Part shown: positions 23,557 to 36,667 of the stretch, piece by piece
Position numbering within the stretch: position 1 is the first letter of the stretch
Layout: every line of letters starts with the position of its first letter
NCBI GenBank assembly: GCA_015832175.1
Contig: WJXW01000002.1
Span: 1,240,001-1,304,000 of the forward strand
Direction: 5' to 3'
Origin: Paraphaeosphaeria minitans
Lineage: Eukaryota; Ascomycota; Dothideomycetes; Pleosporales; Didymosphaeriaceae
DNA: 64,000 bases
The notes under the pieces: model-generated
What the model was told of the DNA's origin: nothing
What the model saw: only the letters and a program-made list of their open reading frames with translations
The model's database searches: none
Program-made: the position numbers and the translations under genes

Positions 23557-25240
23557 CACCCCCTAGGTAATTGCTAAAAGCGGATCACCTATCCTAAGAA
23601 GTAATCTTTAATTGTCTAAATCTTTTCTAAAGATCTTTAAAAAACTATCTAAAGGCTATTTAAAGATTAAAAAACTATTAAGAATTATTCTTCTAAATCT
23701 CCTTATTTTAAGAACAGTAATTCTATCACCCCCCTACTTATTATAATAGCAAAATAATTACTGTTTATTTTTTAAATTACAAATCCTATTATAAATCGTG
23801 TCTAGAATCTCTTCTTCTAGTAGGTTAGAAGCTTATAAGCGTGGCACAAAGGCCTAGAGCGTAAACACCTTTATTCTACTACTCTTTTCGCTTACTTCCT
23901 ATTAACTATAAAGTAATTTCCCTGCTCTTACTAGCTAGCAAGTACGATAGGTAGGCGCGTTTTAATTAGGAAGGAGTAGTAGTAAAAGAAATAAGTAGTA
24001 AGGAAGAAGCGTATTTAGCGCTTAATAATTAGATAGGTAGTAGAGTATATAAGCCTTTTACTAGCGCTTAATCTTCTCTCTTTAATCCTTTACTTTTAAC
24101 GCTTTAACCTCCTATTTAATTTAAGCCTACTAGTTTAAGTCTTTAAATCTTACTACTTTATAGTAGGTTCTCTTTTTCTAATTATTACCTTACGCTCTTT
24201 CTATTATTTAGAGCTTTACTAACTCTTTTAGATATCTAATAACTTAGCTAAAATATTTATAGTAAAGGCTATAAAAGCTACTAAATAAAGCTCCTAATCC
24301 TCTTACTAAGATTCTTCTACTCTTCCTACTTTACTAGCTCCTCCTGCCCTAGCTCTAAGCCTTTAGTAATCGCTTAGTGCTCTTAGATAAGTAAGCTACT
24401 TAGGCTGCTTAAAAAGAGCTCTAGTAGAAAAAAGTAATAGATACTACTATAATAATGCTTTAAGCTTAAGTAGGCGCTACTATACCTACTTTACCTACTC
24501 TTACACTACTATATATAGAATTATCTTATTACTTTAGCTAATTTTACTAATTATTTCTGTAGCTAGCTATATATTTAGACTCTAGCTATAGATTTTATCT
24601 GCTATTAACTATTAGAGGGTGCTAATATAAGCTTTTATTTTAAGATTCTTTCTAGGTTTAGCTAATACTTTTTATAAGAGAGGCTAATTACTAAGCTGCG
24701 TAAGAGGGTTAAAGTAGCTTTATAAAGTCCTCTTCCTACTAGTAGTTAGGAGGAGTAAGCTTAGTATATAGCTACTATTTTAATCCCTCCCTTCTAGCTA
24801 ATCCTTAGTAGAGGATAGGGTAATTACCCTTTTATTCTACCTATTAAAGAGTAGCGCGGTCGCAGCTAATACCCTAATTAAAATAGCTAGATAAGCGGCT
24901 TATTAGCTCTAAAGTAGAGTAAAGGCTAAGTAAGTGCTTCTCCTCCTACTAATTAAAAAAGGGGAGGCTAAGGTGAGCTATTACCTACTACTAATTAAAG
25001 GAGAGGTAGAGGAGGTAGATAGGGTAAGGAATTACCTACTATAGAGAGGAGGAGAGGAAGAGAATAGGGAGAATCTCCTACTACTAATTATAGGGGAGAT
25101 TCTCGCACCCCTACAATTAAGTAAAGGAGGAAAAGGGTTTATATATTTATAGATAAGCTCTTTAATCTTCTCTTTCTCTAATTCCTATTCTTTTTCTAAT
25201 TTTTTCTTTCTTTTTTTTTTTTTTTTCTTATTTCCTAACT
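23557..25240. other. F 3' tail between RNase H and LTR
   Basis: About 1.7 kb without a recognisable domain, matching 53216-54921 of G on the other strand. Near 24940-25100 it holds several imperfect copies of a block with core ctactaattaaag/tataggggag. A long T-rich/pyrimidine run lies at 25135-25230. Whether a small protein was encoded here on either strand cannot be decided. Confidence 0.6.
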
Positions 25241-26150
25241 TTAAATTAATAATTCTAGGTAGTTAATAAATTATTTCTCTACTTACCTACTCTTATTCTG
25301 TAATTATTATGCTTATATTTTATAGATTTAACAGCCTTTTAAATCTATTAAACTGCTAATAAGTAAGAGTCTTTATAAGGCTATCTGCTAGCATTTTGCT
25401 AGTTAGAAGATATTTTACTTAAAATAATCTTTTTATATACTCTTACCGCAACTATATATTCTAAATATCTATATAGCGTAGTTAAGTATTAATTCTTTCG
25501 TTCTTTCTAATCACTAAACAAATAGTTTAAAGATTATTATAATAGACTTTTTATAAAGGTCCTAGATCTAGAGTAAGCTTAGTAAAGAATCTCTTAATTG
25601 CTATAGCTTCTTTACTTATATATTTAAGCGCTAGAAGCTCTGCTTCTGTTATTAAAGTAGTAATTATGTTCTATTAAGCTGCTTTCTATAGGATAGCTCC
25701 TCTAAATAATAGGATAATATATCTATAGGAAGATCGCTATAATATTAGATTATTAGCGAAAGAGGCATCTCTATATATTAGCAGATTAGGTCTATTGTAG
25801 CTACTAAAGACTATAGCCTACTATCTAGTTTAATAGAGGTAAAAGATCACATAATTAATAGTAGTAAAGTGTTCTTTGCTTAGATTTGTTAGAAAGTGTA
25901 ATAGCTTTAACACTGTAAAGGCTATATCTAGGCGTAGCATAATTACTATGTAGAGAGCTAATCCTACCTTTTCTTAAAAGAGCTTTATTTCTTAAGGAGT
26001 AGCTTCTCCTGTGCTTAGAATAAGATTTTTTACTAATAGAGGTATAGTAGGGAAGCTCCTAGAGTTTAAAAGGTTAAACTTTTTTATAATCTTATTAATA
26101 TAGGTATTATAGACTAGAGAAATTAATCTTGCTGCTCTGTCCCTAATTAC
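25241..26150 (-). pseudogene. F RNase H and end of reverse transcriptase relic
   Basis: Minus-strand copia sequence equivalent to G 52330-53240: the RT C-terminal part next to the C insertion (position 26150), then RNase H reading leftwards, including the EAELLAL-type block around 25630-25660. It is full of RIP stops. The last five bases attac (26146-26150) are the C target duplicate. Confidence 0.8.
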
Positions 26151-26580
26151 TATTAAATCCAAGAGGGTAGCTAGTCCTAAAGGGTTAAGGTTAGTTCTTA
26201 GGCAGGAGTACTTACAGAAGGTAGAAGGTCTTATTAATTTAATAGTATCTTACAAAGTGTAATAAGTTAACAATTTAGTCTACTAGAATCTAAATAATAG
26301 ATTAATAAATAGATTAAATATAAGTATAGAGAGTCCATCCTTGTGTTCCTATATACTAAGCAAAGTCCACTCTATAGGGAGCGCTCTATAGAGAGCACTC
26401 TATGTAGAGTAGTTACGTGCGCCACGCTCTACATAGAGCAATTAAGCGCTCTATAGAGAGTAGTTATATAACTCCTTTATTTAAGGCGTAGCTAGTATTA
26501 AGTCCCTGCTTAATCTTTGCTACGCACCTACTAGGTACAAAACTAGCTTCTCGCTATTATGTAGATTTTAGATCCTAACA
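26151..26580 (-). repeat. C 3' LTR (430 bp)
   Basis: In element orientation it starts TGTTAGGATC and ends GGATTTAATA. The U3 (about 26370-26460) is a run of overlapping palindromes built on gctctatagagagcg. The 3' half matches the LTRs of A and B. Confidence 0.93.
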
Positions 26581-26594
26581 TTATCCCCTCTTTT
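26581..26594 (-). other. C polypurine tract
   Basis: Plus-strand ttatcccctctttt, i.e. aaaagaggggataa in element orientation, directly adjoining the 3' LTR. Confidence 0.85.
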
Positions 26595-26669
26595 TTATAG
26601 ATTTGTCCTAAATTACATATTTAGATCTTAGCTATTGTTATATAAGCTGTTCTGCTAACCCTACTTACT

Positions 26670-27188
26670 ATAAGTACGTCTATTAGTATTATACCTAGCA
26701 ACTCTACTGTTTAAAAATATTAATTATATTACAAGATCTAAGAAGCTAATATTATTACAAAGAACCCTTGTATTAACTGTAGTTTTAAAGCTTCTATTTA
26801 CTATGTTATACTAGGTTTAGGTTTAAAGTGTTCTAAATATGTTCGCTTAGGTTATCTGTGTGTAAATATAAGCTAGTTGTTACTAGATAAGACTTATAAG
26901 GAGTATAAGAAGAAGGTTAAGAAGCATAAGAAGGCGTTGTCTCTCCTAATAGTGTAGTTATTATAAAATAAGAAGATACTAGCTTAGGCTAAAGAGCGTG
27001 CTTATAAGAAGACGTTATATCTAGCTGCGGAAATAACTGTAGATAGTAAGGATATAAATATAGATACTATTAATTATCCTACTACTGCAGCGACTGTTAG
27101 TTACTCTATAGTAATATAGTTAATACTTAACATAGTGGATACTATAGCGTTAGTACCGCAATCCTCTTAGATATGTTTGTGTTTCTAG
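26670..27188 (+). pseudogene. Antisense accessory frame of C: Cys-cluster plus Lys/Glu-rich protein
   Basis: Plus-strand frame, opposite to C pol, from a presumed ATG (now ATA) at 26670 to TAG at 27186-27188. A TAG at 27168 may be a mutated CAG. It is the clearest of the three: CINCSFKAS, then LGLGLKCSK, then an RLGxLC end, giving C-X2-C-X16-C-X2-x-X6-C with one Cys codon as Tyr. It is followed by YKEYKKKVKKHKKALSLL, AKERAYKKTLYLAAEI and a C-terminal part rich in Thr/Ala/Val. Its stop and the sense pol stop share CTAG (27185-27188). Layout and spacing match A and B. The cluster resembles a zinc-binding fold but is not a complete Zn2Cys6 motif. Function unknown. Confidence 0.63.
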
Positions 27189-29690
27189 TGGAATTCTTTA
27201 ATCTTTTGCTAATAGTTTCTTAGATTGTTTTTTTAGTTCCTAGGTGTTTTTGCTATGTAGGTAACCTTTCTATTTAATAAGGTACGTGTTGTTATGCTAA
27301 TTATATTCTAGAATTCTTTTAACCTCAAATTCATTTTCTTCCTTAGTCTAGTAGTAGAAGGTGGTTTCAACTAGTGTATTAGGGTCTACTAGTTCTAGTA
27401 GTAATACATAGAATACTAGGTGTATCTTTGTATCTGGCAGTAGTTCTAGCTTATAGTTTACTAGTAATATTTACTTAGAAATGTAAAATGGTCTAACTTT
27501 AATATAATCTAGTTTCTTATATTTTCTCTTCTAAGTTTAAAGGTTCTTTATAAGTAGATATGCTTTATCCCCCTTCTTTAGCTAAGGTGCTATTTTTCGT
27601 TTTCTATTTTAATATAAAATTAATTGCTACTAAGCTTTCTTAAGATTCTCTTAGAGTTGTTAGTGTATTTTCTTTATATTTTCTACTATATTTATAGCTT
27701 CTTTTGCTTTAACTGTCGTAGGAAATTATTAATTAAAGAGATGTGGGTGTCTTCTATAGTTTATATAGAATAGTGTATATCCTAATACTGCTAATACTTT
27801 GTTATTATAGGCTAACTGTGCTATAAGTAGTAATAAAACCTAGTTATTCTTTTAACTGTTACAGTAGATACGTAGGTACGTTTCTATAGTTTAGTTTATA
27901 CGTTCTATCTATCTATCTATTTATAAATAGTAAGCTGTTAATAGCTTTCGTTTCGTTCTAAGTAGTGCTATAAGCGTTGTCTAATAATTTAACGTAAAGA
28001 GCTTGTCTCTATTACTAATAATTATTTTTAGGATTCTATAGTGTCTAATTAGTTAGTCTAGGATAAGAAAAGCGAGTTCCTTTACCGTTATTCTTTTAAG
28101 ACATGGAATGAGCTTAACATACTTAGTTAGTTAGCAGACTATTACTAGTATACTGTCGTATTTAATTCCTATTATTGGATCCTTAGAGTTTAGAATTCCT
28201 ATAACAAAATCTATAGCGATGTCTTCCTATAGTGCTATTAGTATTCTAATTACTTGCATCTCTCTATATTTAAGATATGTATTATATTTATTTCTTTAGC
28301 ATTCTGCATATTTATAGATATAAGCTATTATAGTTTCCTTAATTCCTTTAAAGGTGTAATTTCTTTAAATAAGTTCTATTATCTTTATAATACCTAGGTG
28401 TCTATATATAGGGTCATCGTGGTATTATCAGATAATCTTAGTCTGTAGATGTTCTAGAACTTTTTAGTTAATTACTAAAAGTTAATTTAGTTCTACTATT
28501 AGTTCTAGACATCTATCTTTAGCTTTGTAAAGGATTATAGAGAAGGTTTTTACCTTTTCTCCTACTAGATTACTTTATTAGCTAAGAGCGTCTGCTCTGC
28601 TATTTTCTTTTCTAGCTACATAGATGATTTTAAACTTATACTGCCTAGTAGTCTATAACTATCTTTATTGTTGTGGCGTAAGTTCTTTCCTTATTGTGAA
28701 CCTTAGAAGGTTCTTATAATCTATGTAGATTTCTAGCGTTAAGCAACTAAGCGCGTAAATCCTTTAGTGCTTTAAGGCTTTAATAATAGCGTAGAGTTCT
28801 TTATTGTATATATTATATTGTGTTTTAGCGTTATTAAATTTACATAAGTAATAGGCAATTAGGTGCTATTTACTGTTATGTTTTTATTTGGCGTAGGCGC
28901 CTAGCGCAAGATCGCTAGTGTCTATTTTAAAGCGTAGTAGTTTATCACTTCTAAAATAAATAAGGATAGGTTCTATAATACATACTATCTTAAGGAGTTA
29001 AAATAACATTCCGCACTTATCTATCTATTTAAAGGGTACGTCCTTCTTTATAAGATTTATTAAAGGTATTGTAACTTTTACGTAATCTTGGATAAATTAT
29101 TAGTTAAATCTACAGAATCCTAAGAATTCTTAGATATTCTTAGCTATCTTTAGTATTAGCCAGTTCTTAATACATTTAACCTTACTTAGTACTATCTTAA
29201 TTCCTTCTATAGTAATAATATGCCCTAGGAATTTAAGTTGTTTAATATTAAACTTACATTTCTTAAGTTTAATACAAAGGCATACTTTGTCTAGTGCTTT
29301 TAGTACTGTCTGTACGTGCTTAGTGTAGTCTAATTTGGTTTTAGAAAAGACGAGAATATTGTCTATATACGCGATAACAAATATGTCTAGATATTTATAG
29401 AGTACGTTATTAATAAGCGCTATAAAAGCTGCTAGTGCATTTGTAAGTCTAAAAGGCATAACCTTATATTTAAATAGTCTATAGCGTAATTAAAACGCTG
29501 TTTTCTATTCTTTACTTTTCTTAATTTATATAAGGTAGTAACCGTCTCTTAGATCTATTATTATAAATATCTTGGCTTAAGATAGTTAATCTTATAGCTC
29601 TATAATATTTAGTAGTAGATATTAGTTCTTTATTATTATATTGTTAAGTTGTTGGTAGTTAACGCATAGTCTGCCTAATTTATCCTTTTT
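27185..29690 (-). pseudogene. C RT-RNase H-integrase-chromodomain relic
   Basis: Minus-strand continuation of C pol left of D. RT at 29130-29459 is open for 109 codons, starting MPFRLTNALAAFIALINNVL and including AYIDNILVFS. This is one of the least damaged coding pieces in the nest, although YIDD has become YIDN. RNase H lies near 28900-28960 and integrase at about 27800-28700. The chromodomain is at about 27195-27335 (FEVKRILEYN, then a KGYLHSKNT-like block). The terminal TAG is at 27185-27187. It is closest to A among the elements here. Confidence 0.88.
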
Positions 29691-29928
29691 TATTTGTACA
29701 GTTTATCGTACAAGTAGCACTGGCTGAAGTGGGGGCCTACCTACCTATAGGGACCCGCATAAGGACCCACTACTTAGGTTAGCGCTAAGAGGCAGAGACT
29801 TTATAAAGCCCTCAGTGCCCCTTTATACAATAGACTAGATGTAATTAATTAAACCTACTTCTTACCCTTTATATAATAGTATACTATTAACCCTTAAATG
29901 CTTAATTACAGATTAAGCCAAACTAACA
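29691..29928 (+). repeat. D 5' LTR (238 bp)
   Basis: Starts tatttgtacag (original TG mutated) and ends aaactaaca. Its length equals the 3' copy. Confidence 0.92.
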
Positions 29929-30274
29929 CTAATTAGTGGTTAATTCTAATTAACTACAAACTAGTAAGGTCTAAAGATAGAGCGCCCTATAAGCTAGATA
30001 CACAGGCTCTATATTGTTACCTTTACTAGAGATTAAATTTTGGATTATACAATAAGCAGAAACAAAGTGCATATATCTGTAAAAAGTCGCATAATCTAGT
30101 CTAAGCTATTCTATAGAAAAGAAAGGAGATAATACCTTTACTAGAGATTAAATTTTAGATTATATAATAAGTAGAAACAAAGCGCGTATATCTATCAAGA
30201 GTCGCATAATCTAGTCTAAGCTATTCTACAGAAAAGAAAGGAGATAGTAAGCACATTCACAACCCTAAAAAATA

Positions 30275-32100
30275 CGTCGCATGATTGAACTAGTAACAAC
30301 TAAACGCAGACACGTCGCACAACTAAAAAAGACTAAGAAAGATAACAACAACATAGCCTTAAGACTAGGAGACTTCCTAGAGGAACTACAACCTAAGGAC
30401 ATCGCGCAATAATTAATACTGCCTCCTTAGTAGAAAGACAAAGCTAAAGCAATATAGCTTTAATAAGTAGAGGAAGCAATAAATATTAAGGCTATTACCT
30501 TAAAAGGAGAGATCGCACGAAAGTACTAGGTAGACAGAGTAGATCTACACAGCTACCTACCCCCTTCTCTAAAATAGCTAAATACCTATATAGTGTACAT
30601 AATTGCGCAATATCGCGCGAGCAGCCTTAAAGGTAAAGAGGTAATTTCTTCTTTTACTAAAGATTTTAATAACTAGAAGGAGAGAACTTTTAATAAGATT
30701 AGTTGTATAGTAAGAAAAGAGCTTATTACATTTCTTACAAAGAAAGGCTTTATTACTACTAATTCTATAATAAAGGACACCTATGTAAAGAAACTCTTTA
30801 AACTATTATAGCTTAACTATAAGCTATAGACTCTTTGTATAATAACGCCGCAACTGCAACCTAAACCGCTTTACACAATCCTAATAATATAACCTATACT
30901 ATCTGCAGGTAATGCATATATATATAGAGTATAGCTGGGGCCTATCCCTATACGTGCGAGGACAGAGACACTATATGTAGAGCTACACTAGTGGCAGCAG
31001 CCTAAAACCTAGACTACTTTTACCTAACAAACTACATCGTACGAAGAGGCTAGACACTCCTAGTCTCTTTAACAACTAAGAGATTATGCTTATATCTAGC
31101 TAGACAAGATTATTCTCTTTTAGAAGGCTTAGAGTAAAGAGAATAACTACACTAGTAGGCTATATAATATTCTAGTAGATAAGGTAAAAGTCTTTAGAGA
31201 ACTATGCTACAGGCTAGGTATACTATAGAACTAGTATGTAAACATCTTCCTAGGAATCCTTTCTAATCGTGCGAGTACCTACTACCTATATAATATTAGA
31301 CTAGGACTTCTATAGGATGAATTGTACGATAGACTAAATAGGCACTTTAACACTAGTGTTAATTATAATTAGTACTAAATAGACTAGACCACTCTTACCT
31401 TTAAATACTATAAAAGGGATAATCTAGCTGCTATATTATATAAGGCCCTAGAAGTAATAATTAATAAGCTTACCTTAGCCTAAAAGGCTCTTAGATAAGG
31501 CTTTAGTAGTAAACTATAACTATACACTACTATTATATAAGTATGCTGTAGCTATCCTAACCTTAAACAAGCTATGTTTAACCCTAAAAATATAGTAAAA
31601 GGCTTACTTAGCGACCTTCATGCGTTACTCTAAGTTACTAAAAATAGGAAGAAGTTATAATTCCTCTAAGACAGTAAAGAGGTGTACTATACTAATTAAT
31701 AATACAACAATCCTAATTACATAAGAGGATCTAGCCTCTTTAGAGGCAGATTAACCTTTAGACTAAAAGGAAAAAGTAACTTTAGAAGTTTAAACTCTTG
31801 CATAAAGTAGAAATACTTTATATACTATAAAGAAGGATGCTAGTCTACTAACTATCTACTAAGGGATACCTAGCAAGCTAGAAGGTAATATATATTATTA
31901 TACGCTAACTTCTACAAATATAAACCCTTTGCTATAGATGTATAAGTATACATCCTTAACTTTAAAGAAGAGCTAGAGGAAGAAGACTATTGTATAAAAA
32001 AAGAGGAAGATAAACAAGACTAATAGAGTAATAAAGAAAAAGTATAGAAGGCTACCTTATACTTTACTTCTACTGCCTACCTTTATTACATAACTAGCGA
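30275..32100 (+). pseudogene. D gag relic
   Basis: Gag frame beginning near 30275, with KRRHVAQLKK, then RLGDFLEELQPKDIA around 30360. A copia-type knuckle lies at 31814-31855, readable as x-F-I-x-x-KEG-C-x-STN-x, with Cys and His codons converted to Tyr and Trp to TAG. In D' the segment 31114-31951 is missing. The leader 29929-30270 contains two near-identical blocks of about 120 bp (30009-30120 and 30135-30243). Stops are TAA/TAG throughout. Confidence 0.72.
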
Positions 32101-32199
32101 AGACATCTAACATAGCAAGGATAATAAGAATATAGAGGAACCTATATAACTATTTACTCTAGCCAGTTAGTATTATACAAAGTACTAAGGAGAACTCTA

Positions 32200-35100
32200 G
32201 GATATAGGCGCCGCATAAATGTCTATAGTAGAAAAGGACTAGCTTACTACCTACTTATATAAAAACCTAACTACTAAAGTAGACTAGTTACTAGGATCTA
32301 CTAATATTAGCTTTAGAGGACAGGGTTCCTAGACATCTCTAGGCACTATACAAATTACTAATCTTATAGGAATAGTAACCTACTATATCCTTAACTCCTT
32401 AACACTATTCCTACTATTACTAGCAGATACTAACAGACTTAAGGCATACTTTAATAACATCCTAGATATTATTGTATAAAGGGATAGTATAATAGTCCTA
32501 GTTATATAAAAGTAGGGTTACCTCTTTTTTAACCTTAGTAATAAGAAATTAGCTCTCTTCTTTACAGAGACAGAACTCTAACACCTACACTACTATTTTA
32601 GACACCCCTAGATAGAAAGACTATATAAGCTTCTTACTTAGGTAGGGCATAAAGTAGAGAGCTCTATACTAGAAGAAGTAAGAAAGTTCTATTACTACTA
32701 CTAATTATACAACTAAGCGCTAAGACACTTTAAGTTCTCTATCTAAGATAACTTATACTTTAACTATAAGATTATTATTAATATTGTATAAATTAGTAAA
32801 AGGGATGTCCTATATATTATTAATACAGACACATCCTTTTAGGCAGCCTAATTCCTAAGATTAATAACTACACAAGACACCTAGAATGCCTTAACAAGAT
32901 ACTAGATTAATATATACTAAGGCCTACTAGATTATATTATCTATAACCTAGGAACTAACTTTGCTTCTAATAAGTTTTAGAATTATATAAAGATAGTTAG
33001 GGCAGAATATAGGTAAATACTAGTAGAGGTACACTAGGCTGTAGGCAAGATTAAAAGAGTATATATACTACTACGCTAAGCGTACAATATCCTAAGAGCT
33101 AAGATTAATAGTTATATAGATAATAAGATAGTACTACAAATAGTAGTAAAGGCACTAAATAACACAGCTAGGCCTAATAGTATAGTACCTACCCTCCTAG
33201 TCTTTAGTGCCTACTTAAGGATTAATAAGGACTCTCTACCCTTACTAGAACTAATTGCCTAAGCTAATATAGTTTAGAAAGTAATAAAAATGCTTAAGAA
33301 GGATAGAGCTAAAGTTAAAGTTACTTATATAATTAACACTAGGAATAGCCTATTATCGCATAGAACCCTTACACTCCTACTAGGCTCTAAAGTCATAGCC
33401 TAGAGAGAAAAGAAGGGATAGTAAGGACTATATAAGATTAAGAGTATTAAAAGAAGAGATATTATTCTAGAGCTTAAAAATAGACCTCTAAAACTGCGCT
33501 ATATATAGGTTAAACTATACTATCGCGCAACTAAAGACAGTACACAGGAACTACAGAATATAGATGCTCCTATAGCCGCACGAATTAAAGCTCCAAAGCT
33601 AAGGCTAAGGGGAAGACCTAGGAAGGACTAAACTACTACAGTCGCATAATTAGGTAAAGCTTAATAAAGATTAGGAAGACTAAACACCTAGTTCATTACC
33701 TAAAAAGAAAAAGATAACTTTAAGCTTACACTAAAGCTTTGTACAGACAGCGTTATTACTATACCTAGCTAGCCCTTTAAAGAATTAGATGTAGTAGAAA
33801 TAAATACCCTTATTACTAATAGCACTTTTAAGATCTTATTGTATAACCCTAATAAATAACCTAGCTATATCTTTAACCTACGTCTCGTACAAGAGATTAA
33901 AGGCAAGACAACCTAACTATATAAGAAATTAAGACTTATCTTTGCTAGCTATTTAGATAAAGAAAAAGAAGAAATCTTTATATAATTCTCTACTATCTAG
34001 CGTATAAGCTAGAGGTTACTATTAGCTCTTTCTATAATACTAATTTAGTTGTATAATATACACATTAAGCTTAGGAACATTACTTAGGCCTATATATAGT
34101 CTACTAACAAACTTCTTTGCACATTATACGCCTAACTACTAGTAGAAATACGCAATTTCTTCCTACTAAACACAATTCTGTAAGTTGTACGACCTCTATA
34201 TAGCGCAGCGGAATTAGGTCTCTACTAGTTTAAGACATACTATAACTACTATAAAGAGAAACTAAGGATGCATGTGTTAACGTACAACCTATACCTACTT
34301 ATTATAGATAAGGGACCTAAGATGTTTAGTATTACTAGACTCTAGACTAATAACACCTTTAGTGTGGTCACAGAAAGCTTTGCACAACAAGAAAAGGAGC
34401 AGCTCTATACTATAAAGTTTCGTGCGAAGAACAAAAGCGTCTTAACACAAGATAGGGCAATTAAGTTTAATAGAGGCAAAATTCAACTTACCTAGGGTGT
34501 TATCACCCTAGAACAGAAGGGATAGGCTAAAAGCCTTCGCATAATTAATCCCTAGAATAAAGATACTGTACACTAATACATCGCACAATAAGCAAGAGGT
34601 GTATATATCTCTTTAGTTTACTAACTAGAAGTAATATTTAACCTGTCTATTACCGCGTAAACAATAGTACTAACAGAAGAAAATATTAAGGCACTAAATA
34701 TGCGTTTAAACTAGCAAATTTAGAATGCACAAAGAGGACTAAAATTTATTCTACTTAATCTAGGTTACATAAAGCTGTTTATCTTTATAGATAGCTCTTT
34801 TACTAATAATAGAGACCTAAGCTCACAGCTTAGCTTTGTTATTATACTAGCAGAGGAACATTATACAATAACTTAGGACTTTAAGATCTATAGCAACATT
34901 ATTTACTAGAACTTAGTAAAGTGTAAAAGAGTAACTAGAAGTGTTCTAGTAAGCGAATTATATAGTCTAGTAAGCAGTTTTAATAATGCAATTGTATTAA
35001 GTACAACACTTTAATAAATTATATAAACACTTTAGATCCCCCTAATTCCTGTTGTAGTCTATACTAACTCAAAATCCCTATACAAATGCCTTATACAACT

Positions 35101-35350
35101 AGGCACTACAAATAAAAAACGCCTTATAATTAACATTATGTTAATTAGGGAGTCGTACAAAAAACGGGAAATTACAGAGATTAGGTGGATTAATGGCAAA
35201 GATAATCCTACTAATACTTATATAAAGAAAGCACCTAACTAGGCACTCTAAATACTAATCTTAATAAATAAACTACACATTGCTGTTAAGGCTTTAGTAG
35301 ATAGAATTAATAAGGACTATATAATAGAGTAACTACTCTACTGCATAACA
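32200..35350 (+). pseudogene. D pol relic: integrase, reverse transcriptase, RNase H
   Basis: Copia-order polyprotein. The GAG-pre-integrase block is near 32580-32650 (HLHYYFRHP, ERLYKLLT). The integrase core follows (INTDTSF, then LDYIIYNLGTNFASNKF around 32830-32990). RT spans about 33840-34750 (VVRPLYSAAELG near 34185; an x-TNNTF block near 34345 where copia RTs carry TDDT). RNase H is at 34770-35330, with FIDSSFTNNRDLSSQLSFVI, KCKRVTRSVLVSELYS and EITEIRWINGKDNPTNTYIK. The catalytic Asp pairs have partly become Asn, as C-to-T on the opposite strand would produce. Not functional. Confidence 0.87.
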
Positions 35351-36667
35351 TTTCTTTTGTTATTTTACTTACTATTTTAAAAAAAAAAAAATTTTCTTTT
35401 CTTCTATTTAACTTGCTACAACTTTGCATAGACACATTTATTTTTAGGCTATATAAGCCCTACTACTAATTTAACATTATAGTTTTATTATAAGAAAAGG
35501 AACACATCGCAGGAGATTGTATAAAGACATTAAAGAATATATTTTCTGTATTAATAATTTAGATATCTTAAAACTAGGCCTACCTACCCCTTTGTGCAAC
35601 AAAGACATTTACCCCCCCCTATATACGACGCTTACAACAAGCACTATATAACTTCTACACGTAGGCGCCGCACAATCTAGACTTATAACCTAGAATTACA
35701 CAATAATCTAGGAACACCTAATTACTAGCATTAGTAGTGCTATATAAGTGAGTATAAGACTTATTTTAAACTTGGCTATGTAACTAGATAAGCACTACTT
35801 ACTAATATCCTTTATATTATATAACGTGAGCAGCCTACTGCTAAAGGTTTATACTAACTAGGATTTGCATAATAATGTTCTAGGAGGGTATTTAGGCCAC
35901 TCTAGCCTCTTTGTCCTACACCTATTAGTATTATATAATAAAAATAAAGATGCTTTAGAGGATTTGTTGTACGTCTACTACTAGGCTCTACATAAAGGCC
36001 CTTATACTAGGCGAACTAGTGGGGAGGTTAACCTAGATGCGCGATCTAGTCTAGCCTATAATAACTAGCACAAAGACACTAGTAGTAAGGGCACTAGCGC
36101 CTAATAGACTAATAGTGTTATTAGCTATTATATGATAGTAAGTGTGTGTGTGTGTGTGTATTTATGTATCTTGTTAAAAATTAGCATTGTATAAAAAAGT
36201 TATACATATTTACTAGTAATAGAGCACTAGCTACTAGACACTAGGATACTAAAAAGAACAAGGTAAGAAGGGAGGAAGGTATATATATGTTAAAGTGGGA
36301 TAAAGGAGAGAGGGTTTAGGGGAGCTAGGAGATATCCTTTTATACCTACTTACTAAGACCTAGCGCTAAGTATTATATTGCTTAACACTCTACCTTCTAT
36401 TTACGCATAAGGTACATGCCTAGAAAGAGCCTTATTATATAATGCGGCTCTGCTACTATATAAGGGGGTAAGGTAAAAACTAAGCGAGTTAGCTATTACT
36501 GCCTATTTACACAAGAGTAGGTGTAAATAGGACCTCTACTACACAGTAACACCGCACCTACCCCACAACCTGTTCTAATAGGGGAAGGCTAACTATATAG
36601 ATAGAGAAGGACAGGAAAGGGAAGTGTATAATAGATATAGGCTATTATACAAAAGAAAAGTTGCTAG
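35351..36667 (+). other. D 3' tail with (GT)9 microsatellite
   Basis: About 1.3 kb between the RNase H stop region and the 3' LTR. I see no domain. It contains (GT)9 at 36142-36159 and C-rich runs near 35605. The last 300 bp or so are retained in D', which suggests they are needed in cis. Confidence 0.65.

Noticed and set aside
26369..26460. Dense gctctatagagagc palindromes as a possible origin or DNA-transposon terminus
   Set aside because: They are the U3 of the C LTR and recur in its other copy at 39630-39735.
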